Source: RPQJ01 sp963793005 (GTDB lineage Bacteria > Pseudomonadota > Gammaproteobacteria > Steroidobacterales > Steroidobacteraceae). Taken from it: DNA of 64,000 bases. Below, in pieces: positions 43,065 through 52,244 of this stretch. Position 1 is the stretch's first letter; each line of letters begins with the position of its first letter. Made by a program: the position numbers and the translations under genes. A model generated the notes under the pieces. It saw only the letters and a program-made list of their open reading frames with translations. It was not told the DNA's origin and ran no database searches. The DNA is taken from NCBI GenBank assembly GCA_963793005.1, contig CAWBYP010000002.1:1302001-1366000 (forward strand), given 5' to 3'.

Positions 43065-44471
43065 ATGGCAGACGTTCGCAGTGAAACAGACAGCCTCGGT
43101 GAGGTCATGGTGCCTGCCGACAGGCTGTGGGGCGCCCAGACCCAGCGCTCGCTGGAGTACTTCAGCATCGGCACGGACCTGATGCCGCGCGAAATGGTCA
43201 CCGCCTACGCAACCCTGAAGAAAGCCGCGGCCACCGCCAACCACGCCGGCGGGCGACTGGCAGACGAGCCGCGCCGCCTGATCGTCGAAGCCTGTGACGA
43301 GATCCTTGCTGGCCGGCATGCGGACATGTTTCCGCTGCACGTGTGGATGACCGGCAGCGGCACGCAGTTCAACATGAACGTGAACGAGGTGATATCCAAC
43401 CGCTGCTGCCAGCTGGCGGGCACGCCGCTGGGCAGCAAGGCACCGGCGCACCCCAACGACCACGTCAACATGGCGCAGTCGTCCAACGACACGTTCCCCT
43501 CGGCCATGCACATCGCCACGGCCGTGAATGCCAGGCAGCGCTTGATCCCCGCCGTACAGGCGCTGCACGACGCAATCGCCGCGAAGGCCGACGAGTGGCG
43601 GGACATCGTGAAGATCGGCCGCACCCACATGCAGGATGCGACACCACTGACACTGGGACAGGAATGGTCGGGCTATGCGGCCATGCTCGCCGACGACCTC
43701 GAGCGACTGGAAAACGCGCTGCCCGGCATCTACCAGCTTGCGCTCGGCGGCACCGCAGTGGGAACCGGGATCAACGCGAGCCGGGGATTTGCCGAGGCCG
43801 CAGCCGCGGAGATCGCCAGGCTAACCGGGCTGCCATTCGAGAGCGCTCCCAACAAGTTCGCGGTGCAGGGCGCGCACGACGCGCTGGTGCAGTTCTCCGG
43901 CACGATGCGCACGCTCGCCGTCTCTCTGTACAAGATCGCCAACGACATCCGGCTGATGTCGTGCGGGCCGAGGGCGGGCTTCGCGGAACTGGCAATTCCG
44001 GAGAACGAGCCGGGCTCGTCGATCATGCCGGGCAAGGTGAATCCGACCCAGGCCGAGGCACTGACGATGATCGCCGCGCAGGTGATGGCGAACGACGTCG
44101 CGGTAGGCTTCGGCGGCGCCGGCGGCTTGCTCGAGATGAACGTCTACAAGCCGCTGATCATCTTCAACATCATGCAGTCCATCACGATCCTGTCGGACGG
44201 CTGCACGAACTTCCGCAGGTTCCTCGTCGAGGGAACGCAGCCGAACCTGGCGAGGATCGCCGAGTACGTCGATCGCTCGCTGATGCTGGTGACCGCCCTG
44301 GTGCCGGTCATCGGCTATGACAAGGCCTCGGAAGTCGCGCACCATGCCATGCACGAGGACCTCACGCTGAAGGCCGCGGCGCTGCAACTCGGCTACGTGA
44401 CGGAAGCCGAGTTCGATCGGATCGTCGATCCTGCGAAGATGGTCGGGCCCGGAGTCGCGGGCGCAAAATAG
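43065..44471 (+). CDS. fumC: Fumarate hydratase class II
   Basis: Interconverts fumarate and malate in the citric acid cycle. The 468-aa product has the family signature GSSIMPGKVNPTQ near residue 318, with the catalytic Ser loop, and earlier SSNDTFPSAMHIA and GRTHMQDATPLTLGQE. Class II enzymes are oxygen-stable and lack iron-sulfur clusters. The gene stands alone, convergent with the aldehyde dehydrogenase gene. It supplies the substrate/product of the frdCAB enzyme. Confidence 0.96.
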   Translation: MADVRSETDSLGEVMVPADRLWGAQTQRSLEYFSIGTDLMPREMVTAYATLKKAAATANHAGGRLADEPRRLIVEACDEILAGRHADMFPLHVWMTGSGTQFNMNVNEVISNRCCQLAGTPLGSKAPAHPNDHVNMAQSSNDTFPSAMHIATAVNARQRLIPAVQALHDAIAAKADEWRDIVKIGRTHMQDATPLTLGQEWSGYAAMLADDLERLENALPGIYQLALGGTAVGTGINASRGFAEAAAAEIARLTGLPFESAPNKFAVQGAHDALVQFSGTMRTLAVSLYKIANDIRLMSCGPRAGFAELAIPENEPGSSIMPGKVNPTQAEALTMIAAQVMANDVAVGFGGAGGLLEMNVYKPLIIFNIMQSITILSDGCTNFRRFLVEGTQPNLARIAEYVDRSLMLVTALVPVIGYDKASEVAHHAMHEDLTLKAAALQLGYVTEAEFDRIVDPAKMVGPGVAGAK

Positions 44472-44555
44472 CCTCGTCGCGCGTGCCAGCGCGCTTCCGA
44501 CCGAAACGCGGCGCCGCACACGGACGCCACGTCTCGATCGATCGAACCAGCGTGG

Positions 44556-46013
44556 TCAGAACACTCCGGCGCCTGCCTTGGCGGCAGGTTCCGCACCGAA
44601 CACCGACTTGGTCTCGAGGAATTCCTCGAAGCCGAATGCGCCCCATTCGCGGCCGAGCCCGGACTGCTTGTAGCCCCCGAACGAGCCCGCCATGTCGAGG
44701 CCAGCGCCGTTGAGGTGCACGTTTCCGGCACGGATGCGGGAACCGACGCGGCTCGCGTGTTCGTGGGTGTCGCCGAACACGTAGGCAGAAAGACCATACG
44801 GCGTGTCGTTCGCGATGCGGATCGCCTCTTCCTCGGTGTCGTAAGGCAGGATGCACAGCACCGGCCCGAAGATCTCCTCGCGCGCGATTGTCATGTCGTT
44901 GGTGACGTTGCTGAAAACCGTGGGCTTCGTGTAGTAGCCCCGACCCAGGCCCTCGGGACGGCCGGGGCCGCCACAGATGATCTTCGCGCCCTCCTTGATC
45001 CCCTGCTCGATCAGCGACTGCACCCTGCGCCACTGCGTCTCGCTCGACTGCGGGCCCATGCCGGTTTTCGGATCGGCGGGATCGCCGGTGACTACGGTTG
45101 CCGCAGCGGCGGCGGCGATCGCCTCGACCTGAGCCAGGTGCTTGCGCGGAACCAGCATTCGCGAAGGTGCGTTACAGCTCTGCCCGGTGTTGTTCATCAT
45201 CACCAGCACGCCGTGGCCGACGGCCTGCTCGAGCGGCGCGCCTTCAAGGATGATGTTGGGCGACTTGCCGCCGAGTTCGAGTGCGACCTTCTTGACGGTG
45301 TCGGCCGCAGCCTTCTCCACGAGTATGCCGGCACGGGTCGAGCCGGTGAACGACACCATGTCGATGTCCGGGTGCGACGAAATCGCCGCGCCGACGCTCG
45401 GGCCGTCGCCGTCCACCAGGTTGAACACGCCCGGCGGCACGCCGGCCTCGTGCAGGATCTCCGCGAACACGTGTCCCGAGAGCGGCGCGATCTCGGAGGG
45501 TTTCAGCACCATGGTGCAGCCGGCCGCCAGCGCCGGCGCGACCTTGCAGGCGATCTGGTTCGCCGGCCAGTTCCATGGCGTGATCAGCCCGCACACGCCG
45601 ACCGGCTCCCGCACGATCGCGGTCGTGCCCTGCATCCTCTCGAACTCGAATTCCTTCAGCACGCCGAGCGCGACCATGAAGTGCCCGAGTCCCGCGGGTG
45701 CCTGCTGCGGCGTCGCCACCGTGGCGAGCGGCGCGCCCATTTCCTCGGAGATCGCCTGGGCCATGTCGTCGAGGCGCGTCTGGTAGACGGCGATGATTCG
45801 CTCGAGCAACGCCACGCGCTCTTCGCGGCTGGTGCGCGAGAAGGTCTCGAATGCGCGCCGCGCCGCAGCGACCGCACGATCGACGTCGGCCCGCGTGCCG
45901 AGCGAAATGACGCCGGCCACGCCTTCGGTCGCCGGATTGATCACATCGAGCTTCTGCGGCTTCGCGGGATCGACCCACTGGCCGTCAATGTAGAATTTCG
46001 TGTAATCGCGCAT
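44556..46013 (-). CDS. Aldehyde dehydrogenase (1)
   Basis: A 485-aa NAD(P)-dependent aldehyde dehydrogenase. Catalytic Cys280 is in NTGQSCNAPSRM, the general-base Glu in ALELGGKSPN, and the cofactor site in FTGSTRAGILV and TPWNWPANQIACK. Start at 46013 (MRDYTKFYIDGQW) with AGGAGAACAG just upstream. It follows the alpha/beta hydrolase gene by 43 bp, so the two may form an operon. The substrate is unknown. Confidence 0.92.
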   Translation of the reverse strand: MRDYTKFYIDGQWVDPAKPQKLDVINPATEGVAGVISLGTRADVDRAVAAARRAFETFSRTSREERVALLERIIAVYQTRLDDMAQAISEEMGAPLATVATPQQAPAGLGHFMVALGVLKEFEFERMQGTTAIVREPVGVCGLITPWNWPANQIACKVAPALAAGCTMVLKPSEIAPLSGHVFAEILHEAGVPPGVFNLVDGDGPSVGAAISSHPDIDMVSFTGSTRAGILVEKAAADTVKKVALELGGKSPNIILEGAPLEQAVGHGVLVMMNNTGQSCNAPSRMLVPRKHLAQVEAIAAAAAATVVTGDPADPKTGMGPQSSETQWRRVQSLIEQGIKEGAKIICGGPGRPEGLGRGYYTKPTVFSNVTNDMTIAREEIFGPVLCILPYDTEEEAIRIANDTPYGLSAYVFGDTHEHASRVGSRIRAGNVHLNGAGLDMAGSFGGYKQSGLGREWGAFGFEEFLETKSVFGAEPAAKAGAGVF

Positions 46014-46056
46014 GACTGTTCTCCTGATACTCAATCGGCGTTGGTAACCGCGGACT

Positions 46057-47007
46057 TTAGCCCAGGCCCGGTGGATTTCCGACCGCCCCATAGGAGGGGG
46101 GCGACGGACGGGCCAGGCCCTCCGCCTCCCGCACATGCGCGGCGATCATGGCGGCAAACCTGTCGTGTAGCTGGGGCGGAAGATCGTGCCCGAAGCCGTC
46201 AAGCAGCACGAGCCTCGAGTCCCGGATCCTGTACGCGGTGTCCACCCCGCCCTCATAGGGCACGAGAGGATCGGCCTTGCCATGGATCACCAGTGTCGGG
46301 CAGGCGATACGGCCCAGCGCGGCACCGCGATCGCCGCTGGCCAGGATCGCCGCCAACTGCCTCAGGAAACCTTGCGGGTGGTAGCTGCGCTCAACACCCC
46401 GGCGGATGCGGGCTCGCAACTCTTCCCTGGGAGTCGGATACCCGGGGCTGGCGATTACGCCATACAGGTGCTCGTAGTTGTCGATGATGGATTCCACGCT
46501 GGTCGGGTCCGCCGGCCGGCGCAGCAGTTCGCGGCGGACACGCATCGACGGCTGCCTGAGATGGCGCGAGCCCGTCGTGGACATGATCGAGGTGAGCGAG
46601 CGGACCCGCTCCGGATAGAGCGCCGCGAGCTGCTGGGCGATCATGCCGCCCATCGACGCGCCGACCACGTGCGCCACCGGTACCTCGAGCGCGTCCATCA
46701 GGCCTGCCGTATCACGCGCCATGTCGTCGAGATCGTAGGGAGCCCGGACCGGCAGGCCGAGCAGCGCGCGCAGCAGCATGCGGGGGATACGCGGAACTCC
46801 CAGCTCGTCAAACTTCTGCGACAGGCCTATGTCGCGGTTGTCGAGGCGAATGACTCGAAAACCATGCTGCACGAGGCGCTCGCAGAACGGATCCGGCCAC
46901 GCGACCAGCTGCATGCCCAGGCCCATCACCAGCAGCACTGCCGGGGCCGTCGGGTCGCCCATAGACTCGTATTCGAGCGTAATGCCGTTGGATTGTATTG
47001 CTGTCAT
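46057..47007 (-). CDS. Alpha/beta hydrolase, serine type
   Basis: A 316-aa hydrolase with LLVMGLGMQLVAWP (oxyanion loop), VVGASMGGMIAQQ (Ser nucleophile), HGKADPLVPYEGG (Asp) and DGFGHDLPPQLH (His). It resembles proteins annotated as aclacinomycin methylesterase or proline iminopeptidase-like, but the substrate is not known. The ATG at 47007 gives a compact N-terminus (MTAIQSNGITLEYES); the long open frame upstream is only the complement of the ABC transporter gene. Divergent from that gene. Confidence 0.88.
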   Translation of the reverse strand: MTAIQSNGITLEYESMGDPTAPAVLLVMGLGMQLVAWPDPFCERLVQHGFRVIRLDNRDIGLSQKFDELGVPRIPRMLLRALLGLPVRAPYDLDDMARDTAGLMDALEVPVAHVVGASMGGMIAQQLAALYPERVRSLTSIMSTTGSRHLRQPSMRVRRELLRRPADPTSVESIIDNYEHLYGVIASPGYPTPREELRARIRRGVERSYHPQGFLRQLAAILASGDRGAALGRIACPTLVIHGKADPLVPYEGGVDTAYRIRDSRLVLLDGFGHDLPPQLHDRFAAMIAAHVREAEGLARPSPPSYGAVGNPPGLG

Positions 47008-47136
47008 GAGTGTCGCGCCGGAGGTGACCAATGCTCGCAGCAACGCGCGATCGTTGCCAGCACCGCGTCGGTCGGCCTCCAGGACCGCGGCGTGTTGCGC
47101 GCTGCACTGCCCGGCGAGGCATACTGGCACCCCGCC

Positions 47137-48936
47137 ATGCCCGAAGCCTCCTCCCCCGACCGACCCAAGGGCAGTTCCCTCGCGCCGCTGAAGGCGCTCG
47201 TCCCCTACCTGCGCCCCTATCGGGCCCACCTGGTGGCAGCACTGCTCGCACTGCTGGTGGCCGCGGCAGCGATGTTGTCGCTGCCGATCGCGCTCAGGCA
47301 CCTCATCGACCAGGGGCTGACCTCCCACAGCGGCGAGACGATCAACCGGTATTTCGGCGCCTTCATGGCCGCCGCCGGCGTGTTCGGCGTGTTTGCGGCA
47401 CTGCGCTTCTATTTCGTCACGTGGCTGGGCGAACGGGTCGTGGCCGACCTGCGCGAGGCCGTGTACGCGCGGGTCATCCGCATGGACCCGGCGTTCTTCG
47501 AGATCACCCGCATCGGTGAGGTGCTTTCGCGGCTGACCGCGGACACCACGCTGGTGCAATCCATCGCCGGCGTGAACCTGTCCATCACGCTGCGCTCGGT
47601 GATCTCGCTGGTGGGAAGCCTCGCGATGCTCGCTGTCACGAGCGCGCGCCTGACCGGAATGATCCTGGTGCTGGTCCCGGTCGTCGTGGTACCGCTGGTC
47701 GTGCTCGGCAGGCGCGTCCGGAAGCTGTCGCGCGCCTCCCAGGACCGGATCGCGGACACCAGCGGCATCGCCGACGAGACACTGAATGCGATCCACACCG
47801 TCCAGGCCTTCACGCTCGAGGGCGTGAACACGCTGCGCTTCGAAGCGGCGGTCGAGGACTCGTTCCGCGCGGCCGTGCGCCGCACGAAGACGCGCTCGAG
47901 CCTCACGGCCGTCGCCACGATGCTGGTCTTCGGCGCGATCACATTCGTGTTGTGGGTGGGAGCCCACGACGTGATTCGCGGCGAGATGAGCGGCGGACAG
48001 CTTGGACAGTTCCTGCTGTATGCGGTTTACGTAGCCGTTTCCGCCGCCTCTTTGAGCGAAATGTGGGGCGAGGTGCAGCGCGCGGCGGGTGCAATGGAGC
48101 GCCTGGTGGAACTCGAGCAGGCAACGCCCACCATCGTGGCACCCGACGACCCTGTGCCGATGCCGACACCCGGGCGCGGCGACATCCGCTTCGAGGGCGT
48201 GACCTTCCACTATCCGTCCCGCCCCGCATCGGCGGCACTCACCGACTTCGATCTCGCGATCCGGCCGGGAGAAACCGTGGCATTCGTGGGCCCGTCGGGC
48301 GCAGGCAAGAGCACGACTTTCCAGCTGCTGCTGCGCTTCTACGACCCTTCCAGCGGGCGAATCCTCATCGACGGCGTGGACATCTCGAGCGCCGATCCGC
48401 GCGAGCTGCGCGGCCGCATAGGGCTCGTTCCCCAGGACACGGTGCTGTTCGCGGCGAGCGCCCGCGAGAACATCCGTTACGGGCGGCCCGGGGCCAGCGA
48501 CGCGGAGGTCGAATCGGCAGCGAACGCGGCGGCGGCCGATGAATTCATCCGCAGGTTGCCGGAAGGCTACGAGACATTCCTCGGGGAACGCGGGACGCGC
48601 CTTTCCGGCGGGCAGCGGCAGCGCATCGCGATCGCGCGGGCCATCCTGCGCGACCCGCCGATCCTGCTGCTCGACGAGGCGACCAGCGCGCTCGATGCCG
48701 GCAGTGAGCGACTGGTGCAGGCAGCGCTCGAACGCCTGATGCTCGGCCGAACGACGATCATCATCGCCCACCGCCTGGCGACGGTGCTGCAGGCCGACCG
48801 CATCATAGTGATGGACCACGGCCGCATCGTCGCGCAGGGCACGCACGCCGAACTGGTGCGCAGCAACGAGCTGTATTCGCGCCTCGCGGCGCTGCAGTTC
48901 ACGGACTCGCCGTCAGCAGACCGGGTGATCTCATGA
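47137..48936 (+). CDS. ABC transporter, fused permease/ATPase (MsbA-like exporter)
   Basis: A 599-aa half-transporter. Six transmembrane helices occupy residues 25-310; the ATPase follows with Walker A GPSGAGKST (near residue 387), the signature LSGGQRQRIAIARA, Walker B ILLLDEATSALD and the H-loop IIIAHRLATV. It belongs to the lipid A/multidrug exporter group and would act as a homodimer. The ATG at 47137 gives a typical N-terminus. The stop overlaps the acetyltransferase gene (ATGA). Confidence 0.92.
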   Translation: MPEASSPDRPKGSSLAPLKALVPYLRPYRAHLVAALLALLVAAAAMLSLPIALRHLIDQGLTSHSGETINRYFGAFMAAAGVFGVFAALRFYFVTWLGERVVADLREAVYARVIRMDPAFFEITRIGEVLSRLTADTTLVQSIAGVNLSITLRSVISLVGSLAMLAVTSARLTGMILVLVPVVVVPLVVLGRRVRKLSRASQDRIADTSGIADETLNAIHTVQAFTLEGVNTLRFEAAVEDSFRAAVRRTKTRSSLTAVATMLVFGAITFVLWVGAHDVIRGEMSGGQLGQFLLYAVYVAVSAASLSEMWGEVQRAAGAMERLVELEQATPTIVAPDDPVPMPTPGRGDIRFEGVTFHYPSRPASAALTDFDLAIRPGETVAFVGPSGAGKSTTFQLLLRFYDPSSGRILIDGVDISSADPRELRGRIGLVPQDTVLFAASARENIRYGRPGASDAEVESAANAAAADEFIRRLPEGYETFLGERGTRLSGGQRQRIAIARAILRDPPILLLDEATSALDAGSERLVQAALERLMLGRTTIIIAHRLATVLQADRIIVMDHGRIVAQGTHAELVRSNELYSRLAALQFTDSPSADRVIS

Positions 48937-49643
48937 ACGATGCAGGAGTGCGCGTGAATCCGCTCGGCCAGCCGGTCGGCCCCCCGCTGCCGCAATGGCG
49001 CCCGCCGGCGCGCCCGCAGCACGCCGCCGTGCTGCAGGGACGCTACTGCCGCGTGGAGCCGCTCAGCGCCATGCGCCACGCCGCGGAACTGTACGCGGCG
49101 AATTCGCTGGATCGCGACGGCCGCATGTGGACTTACCTCTTCAGCGGCCCGTTTGCGACGCTGGAGGAATACACGACTTGGCTCGAGGCGCGCGAGAACT
49201 CGACGGATCCCTTGTTCTTCGCCGTAATCGATGGTGCATCGGGCAAGGCCACCGGCATTGCGTCGTACCTGCGCATCGACACGACGCATGGAGTCATGGA
49301 GGTCGGGCACCTCGCCTTCTCGCCGTTGCTGCAACGCACCCGCACGGCCACCGAAGCGATGTACCTGATGATGAAGCAGGCATTCGAACTAGGCTACCGG
49401 CGCTACGAATGGAAGTGTGATGCACTGAACGCGGCTTCGCGCCGTGCGGCCTGGCGGCTCGGGTTCACGTTCGAAGGAGTCTTCCGGCAGGCGGTGGTGT
49501 ATAAGGGCCGCAGCCGCGATACCGCCTGGTACTCCGTGCTGGACAGCGAGTGGCCGGCACGCGAGGCCGCGTTCGTGACCTGGCTTGATCCCGCGAACTT
49601 CGACACGGACGGCTGCCAGCGGCGGCCCCTGCGTGGAGACTGA
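48933..49643 (+). CDS. GNAT family N-acetyltransferase (RimJ/RimL-like)
   Basis: A 236-aa acetyltransferase. The core motif region VMEVGHLAFSPLLQRTRTATEAMYLM includes the acetyl-CoA pyrophosphate loop, and EWKCDALNAASRRAAWRLGFTFEG is the RimL-type motif B. It starts within the ABC transporter stop, so both are translationally coupled, which suggests modification of an exported compound (inference). It is followed 2 bp later by the patatin gene. The acceptor substrate is unknown. Confidence 0.9.
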   Translation: MNDAGVRVNPLGQPVGPPLPQWRPPARPQHAAVLQGRYCRVEPLSAMRHAAELYAANSLDRDGRMWTYLFSGPFATLEEYTTWLEARENSTDPLFFAVIDGASGKATGIASYLRIDTTHGVMEVGHLAFSPLLQRTRTATEAMYLMMKQAFELGYRRYEWKCDALNAASRRAAWRLGFTFEGVFRQAVVYKGRSRDTAWYSVLDSEWPAREAAFVTWLDPANFDTDGCQRRPLRGD

Positions 49644-49644
49644 A

Positions 49645-51996
49645 ATGAGACTCCGACCGCATCACCCCATGTTCCTGCGCGGCACGCGCGCGCTTGCCAC
49701 CGCAGCCGCCCTGGTCGTCGCGAGCCATGCAACCGCGGCGAACCAGGCCGCGCCTGGCGACCAGGGTGCGTTCGTGAGCCAGCCGCAGCCGGCAACACCG
49801 TTCACCGCTGCGCCGGCCACCGTCGCGGTCACGGCGCCCCACAGGCCGCGTATCGGCCTGGTACTCGCCGGCGGCGGCGCCAAGGGCGGAGCGCACGTGG
49901 GCGTACTGAAGGTCCTGGAGGAGATGCACGTGCCGGTCGACTGCATCGCGGGCACCAGCATGGGTGCGCTCGTGGGCGGCGGCTATGCGTCCGGAATCCG
50001 GGCCGCCGACCTGGAGAAGTTCCTGGACGGGATCAACTGGCCGAAGGTGATCGGCGGCCAGGGGCTGCGCGAGCTGGCACCGATAGAGCAGAAGCGCGAC
50101 GGAGTGACCTACAGCAACACCCTCGACCTCGGCCTCCGTGACGGGTCCATCGTCGTCCCCGGCGGGCTCGTGAACACCAGCGGCATCGATGACCTGCTGC
50201 GCAGCTACGTGGCGAATTCCCGCAGCCAGTCCGACTTCAGCAAGTTGCCGATCCCCTACCGGGCCGTGGCAACGGACATGGTGTCCGGCGAGATGGTGGT
50301 GCTCGGCAGTGGCGACCTGCCGACGGCCATGCGCGCCAGCATGGCGATCCCGGGATTTTTCGCTCCCGTTCGACTGGACAACTACATCCTCAACGACGGC
50401 GGCATGGTGCGGAACCTGCCGGTGGACGTCGCACGCGACCTCTGCGCGGACGTGGTCATCGTCGTGAACCTGGTCACGCAGCCGACGACCGCCGACAAGC
50501 TGCAGACCGCGACGCAGCTCGCTGGCCGCGCGATGGACGTGATGCTGGAAGCCAACGTGCGCCTGCAGCTGCAGACGCTGAAGCCCGGCGACGTTCTCAT
50601 CAACGTGTACATGGGCGACATTGGCACGGCCGATTTCGAGCGCGTACCGGACACGATCCCGCTGGGCGTGACGGCGGCCCGGGCGGAAGCCGACAAGCTC
50701 GCGAAATATGCAGTACCGGCGGAGCAGTACACGGCGTGGCGGAATCAAGTGACGACCGGCCAGGAGATCCACGCGCGGGTGGCCGGCGTACAGATCGAGG
50801 GACTCGAGTGGATGAATCCCGCCTATATCGCGACGCGCACCGACATAAAGCCCGGCGACCAGGTAGACAACCAGCGCATCAGTGACCAGGCGCGCGAGAT
50901 GTCGGCCCTCAGGGATCTCGATTCGGTGGGCTACCAGCTGACCGGTGATCCGAAAAACCCGACCTTGCACTGGCTGCCGAAGGAGAAGAACTGGGGGCCG
51001 ACTTTCGTGCAGTTCGACCTTGGCCTGTACACGACTGTGGGCAATGACTCGGGTTTCGCGCTCTACATGAAGACCGACCGTCGCTGGCTGAATTCCCTTG
51101 GGCTGCAGTGGCGCAACGAGATCCAGCTCGGGACGAACAACATTCTCGCGACCAGCCTCTACCAGCCGCTGGACGTCGCGCAGACGTTTTTCGTGGAACC
51201 GCGGGTCTTTTTTACCCGGGCCTACGAGAACGTCTACGTGAACCAGGAACGCATCGCGACCTACCGGTTCGACGACGTCGGCGGGCAACTGGACCTGGGC
51301 ATGAATTTCGGCAACCGCGCCCAGATGAGACTGGGCTATATCTACTCCAGTCGCGACGTCACCGTGGACACCGGCTCGCCCGAGCTTGGAAACGTCCATG
51401 CGACCGACGCGGGCATTCTCGCGCAGGCGATCTATGACACTCGCGACACGGCATTCAACCCGACCCGCGGCGTCGTCGGTGCGATCGAATACCTGCGCAG
51501 TGACACGTCAATGGGTGCGGACCGCGACTGGGAACGGATCGAGGCCGGCCTCGGCATCGCTGTTCCGATCAAGGGTGACATCGTGTGGATAACGGCCGCC
51601 GGCGGCACAGCCTTGAACTCGGACATTCCGGCCGACCGGGATTTCGCGATCGGCGGCCCAGGCAGCTTCCCGGGCCTCGCACTCGATGCAGTCCGGGCAC
51701 CGGAGTACTGGACGGTAAATGGCAGCTACCTGTGGAAGCTCAAGGACATCCAGTCCATCCGCGGCCAGGCGCTGTACCTGGGAATGCGGCTGGAAACCGG
51801 GGAAATCGACCAGTGGGCGGATACGAAAGGACTGCAGCCCATCTACGGCGGCTCCGTCTACATCGGGGGCCGGACGATGGTGGGACCGCTCACCATCGGA
51901 CTGGGTGGAACATCGCTGAATACCTGGAGCCTGTGGCTCGCGGTTGGCCGCCCGGTTGGCACGGGAACGATCCTGGAACGAGGCATTTTCCGCTGA
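49645..51996 (+). CDS. Patatin-like phospholipase with C-terminal beta-barrel (PlpD-like)
   Basis: A 783-aa exported protein. An N-terminal signal (LATAAALVVASHATA) is followed by a patatin domain: GLVLAGGGAKGGAHVGVLKV glycine-rich loop, GTSMG with Ser105, and NDGG with Asp251, the catalytic dyad. A POTRA-like stretch (about residues 370-450) and a C-terminal outer-membrane beta-barrel of the BamA/surface-antigen type follow, ending in a barrel-like LWLAVGRPVGTGTILERGIF. This is the architecture of type Vd autotransporter PlpD. Here the N-terminal passenger would be displayed or released. ATG at 49645 has GGAGACTGAA upstream. Confidence 0.88.
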   Translation: MRLRPHHPMFLRGTRALATAAALVVASHATAANQAAPGDQGAFVSQPQPATPFTAAPATVAVTAPHRPRIGLVLAGGGAKGGAHVGVLKVLEEMHVPVDCIAGTSMGALVGGGYASGIRAADLEKFLDGINWPKVIGGQGLRELAPIEQKRDGVTYSNTLDLGLRDGSIVVPGGLVNTSGIDDLLRSYVANSRSQSDFSKLPIPYRAVATDMVSGEMVVLGSGDLPTAMRASMAIPGFFAPVRLDNYILNDGGMVRNLPVDVARDLCADVVIVVNLVTQPTTADKLQTATQLAGRAMDVMLEANVRLQLQTLKPGDVLINVYMGDIGTADFERVPDTIPLGVTAARAEADKLAKYAVPAEQYTAWRNQVTTGQEIHARVAGVQIEGLEWMNPAYIATRTDIKPGDQVDNQRISDQAREMSALRDLDSVGYQLTGDPKNPTLHWLPKEKNWGPTFVQFDLGLYTTVGNDSGFALYMKTDRRWLNSLGLQWRNEIQLGTNNILATSLYQPLDVAQTFFVEPRVFFTRAYENVYVNQERIATYRFDDVGGQLDLGMNFGNRAQMRLGYIYSSRDVTVDTGSPELGNVHATDAGILAQAIYDTRDTAFNPTRGVVGAIEYLRSDTSMGADRDWERIEAGLGIAVPIKGDIVWITAAGGTALNSDIPADRDFAIGGPGSFPGLALDAVRAPEYWTVNGSYLWKLKDIQSIRGQALYLGMRLETGEIDQWADTKGLQPIYGGSVYIGGRTMVGPLTIGLGGTSLNTWSLWLAVGRPVGTGTILERGIFR

Positions 51997-52015
51997 GCCC
52001 GGTGGAACGCCCGAG

Positions 52016-52044
52016 GGGGACAGTCCCCGCTGGGGACAGTCCCC
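52016..52044. repeat. REP-like double palindrome
   Basis: Two copies of GGGGACAGTCCCC, at 52016-52028 and 52032-52044, separated by GCT. Each is a 6-bp stem with a one-base centre. The GGGGACA start is shared with the REP-like repeats at 2084 and 38289. Confidence 0.75.
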
Positions 52045-52065
52045 TGCTGCAACGCAATACCGCTG

Positions 52066-52081
52066 AAATCTAAGTAGATTT
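52066..52081. promoter_or_regulatory. Palindrome upstream of hydrogenase operon
   Basis: AAATCTAAGTAGATTT: perfect 7-bp inverted repeat with a 2-base centre, 164 bp before the hyaA start and 70 bp after the patatin stop. It could be an operator for the hydrogenase operon or a weak terminator. I find no convincing sigma-54 or FNR site in the remaining gap. Confidence 0.35.
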
Positions 52082-52244
52082 ACGACTGATCCTCGGCCGC
52101 GTCGAGGAAGAGCATTCGCGTGTCGTTTTTAAGGCCGGGCGGCAATGCCAGTCGGCATGCAGCCCGGAGCGGGTGCCAGGTGGGCGGTTCGGATCCTTGG
52201 GGTTCGGGGCGTACCGGGCATAACAACAAGCACTGGGAGCAGAC

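Noticed and set aside
47008..48846. Extension of the alpha/beta hydrolase (46057-47007) upstream to 48846
   Set aside because: The extra 600 codons are the complement of the ABC transporter; the hydrolase fold starts normally at 47007.
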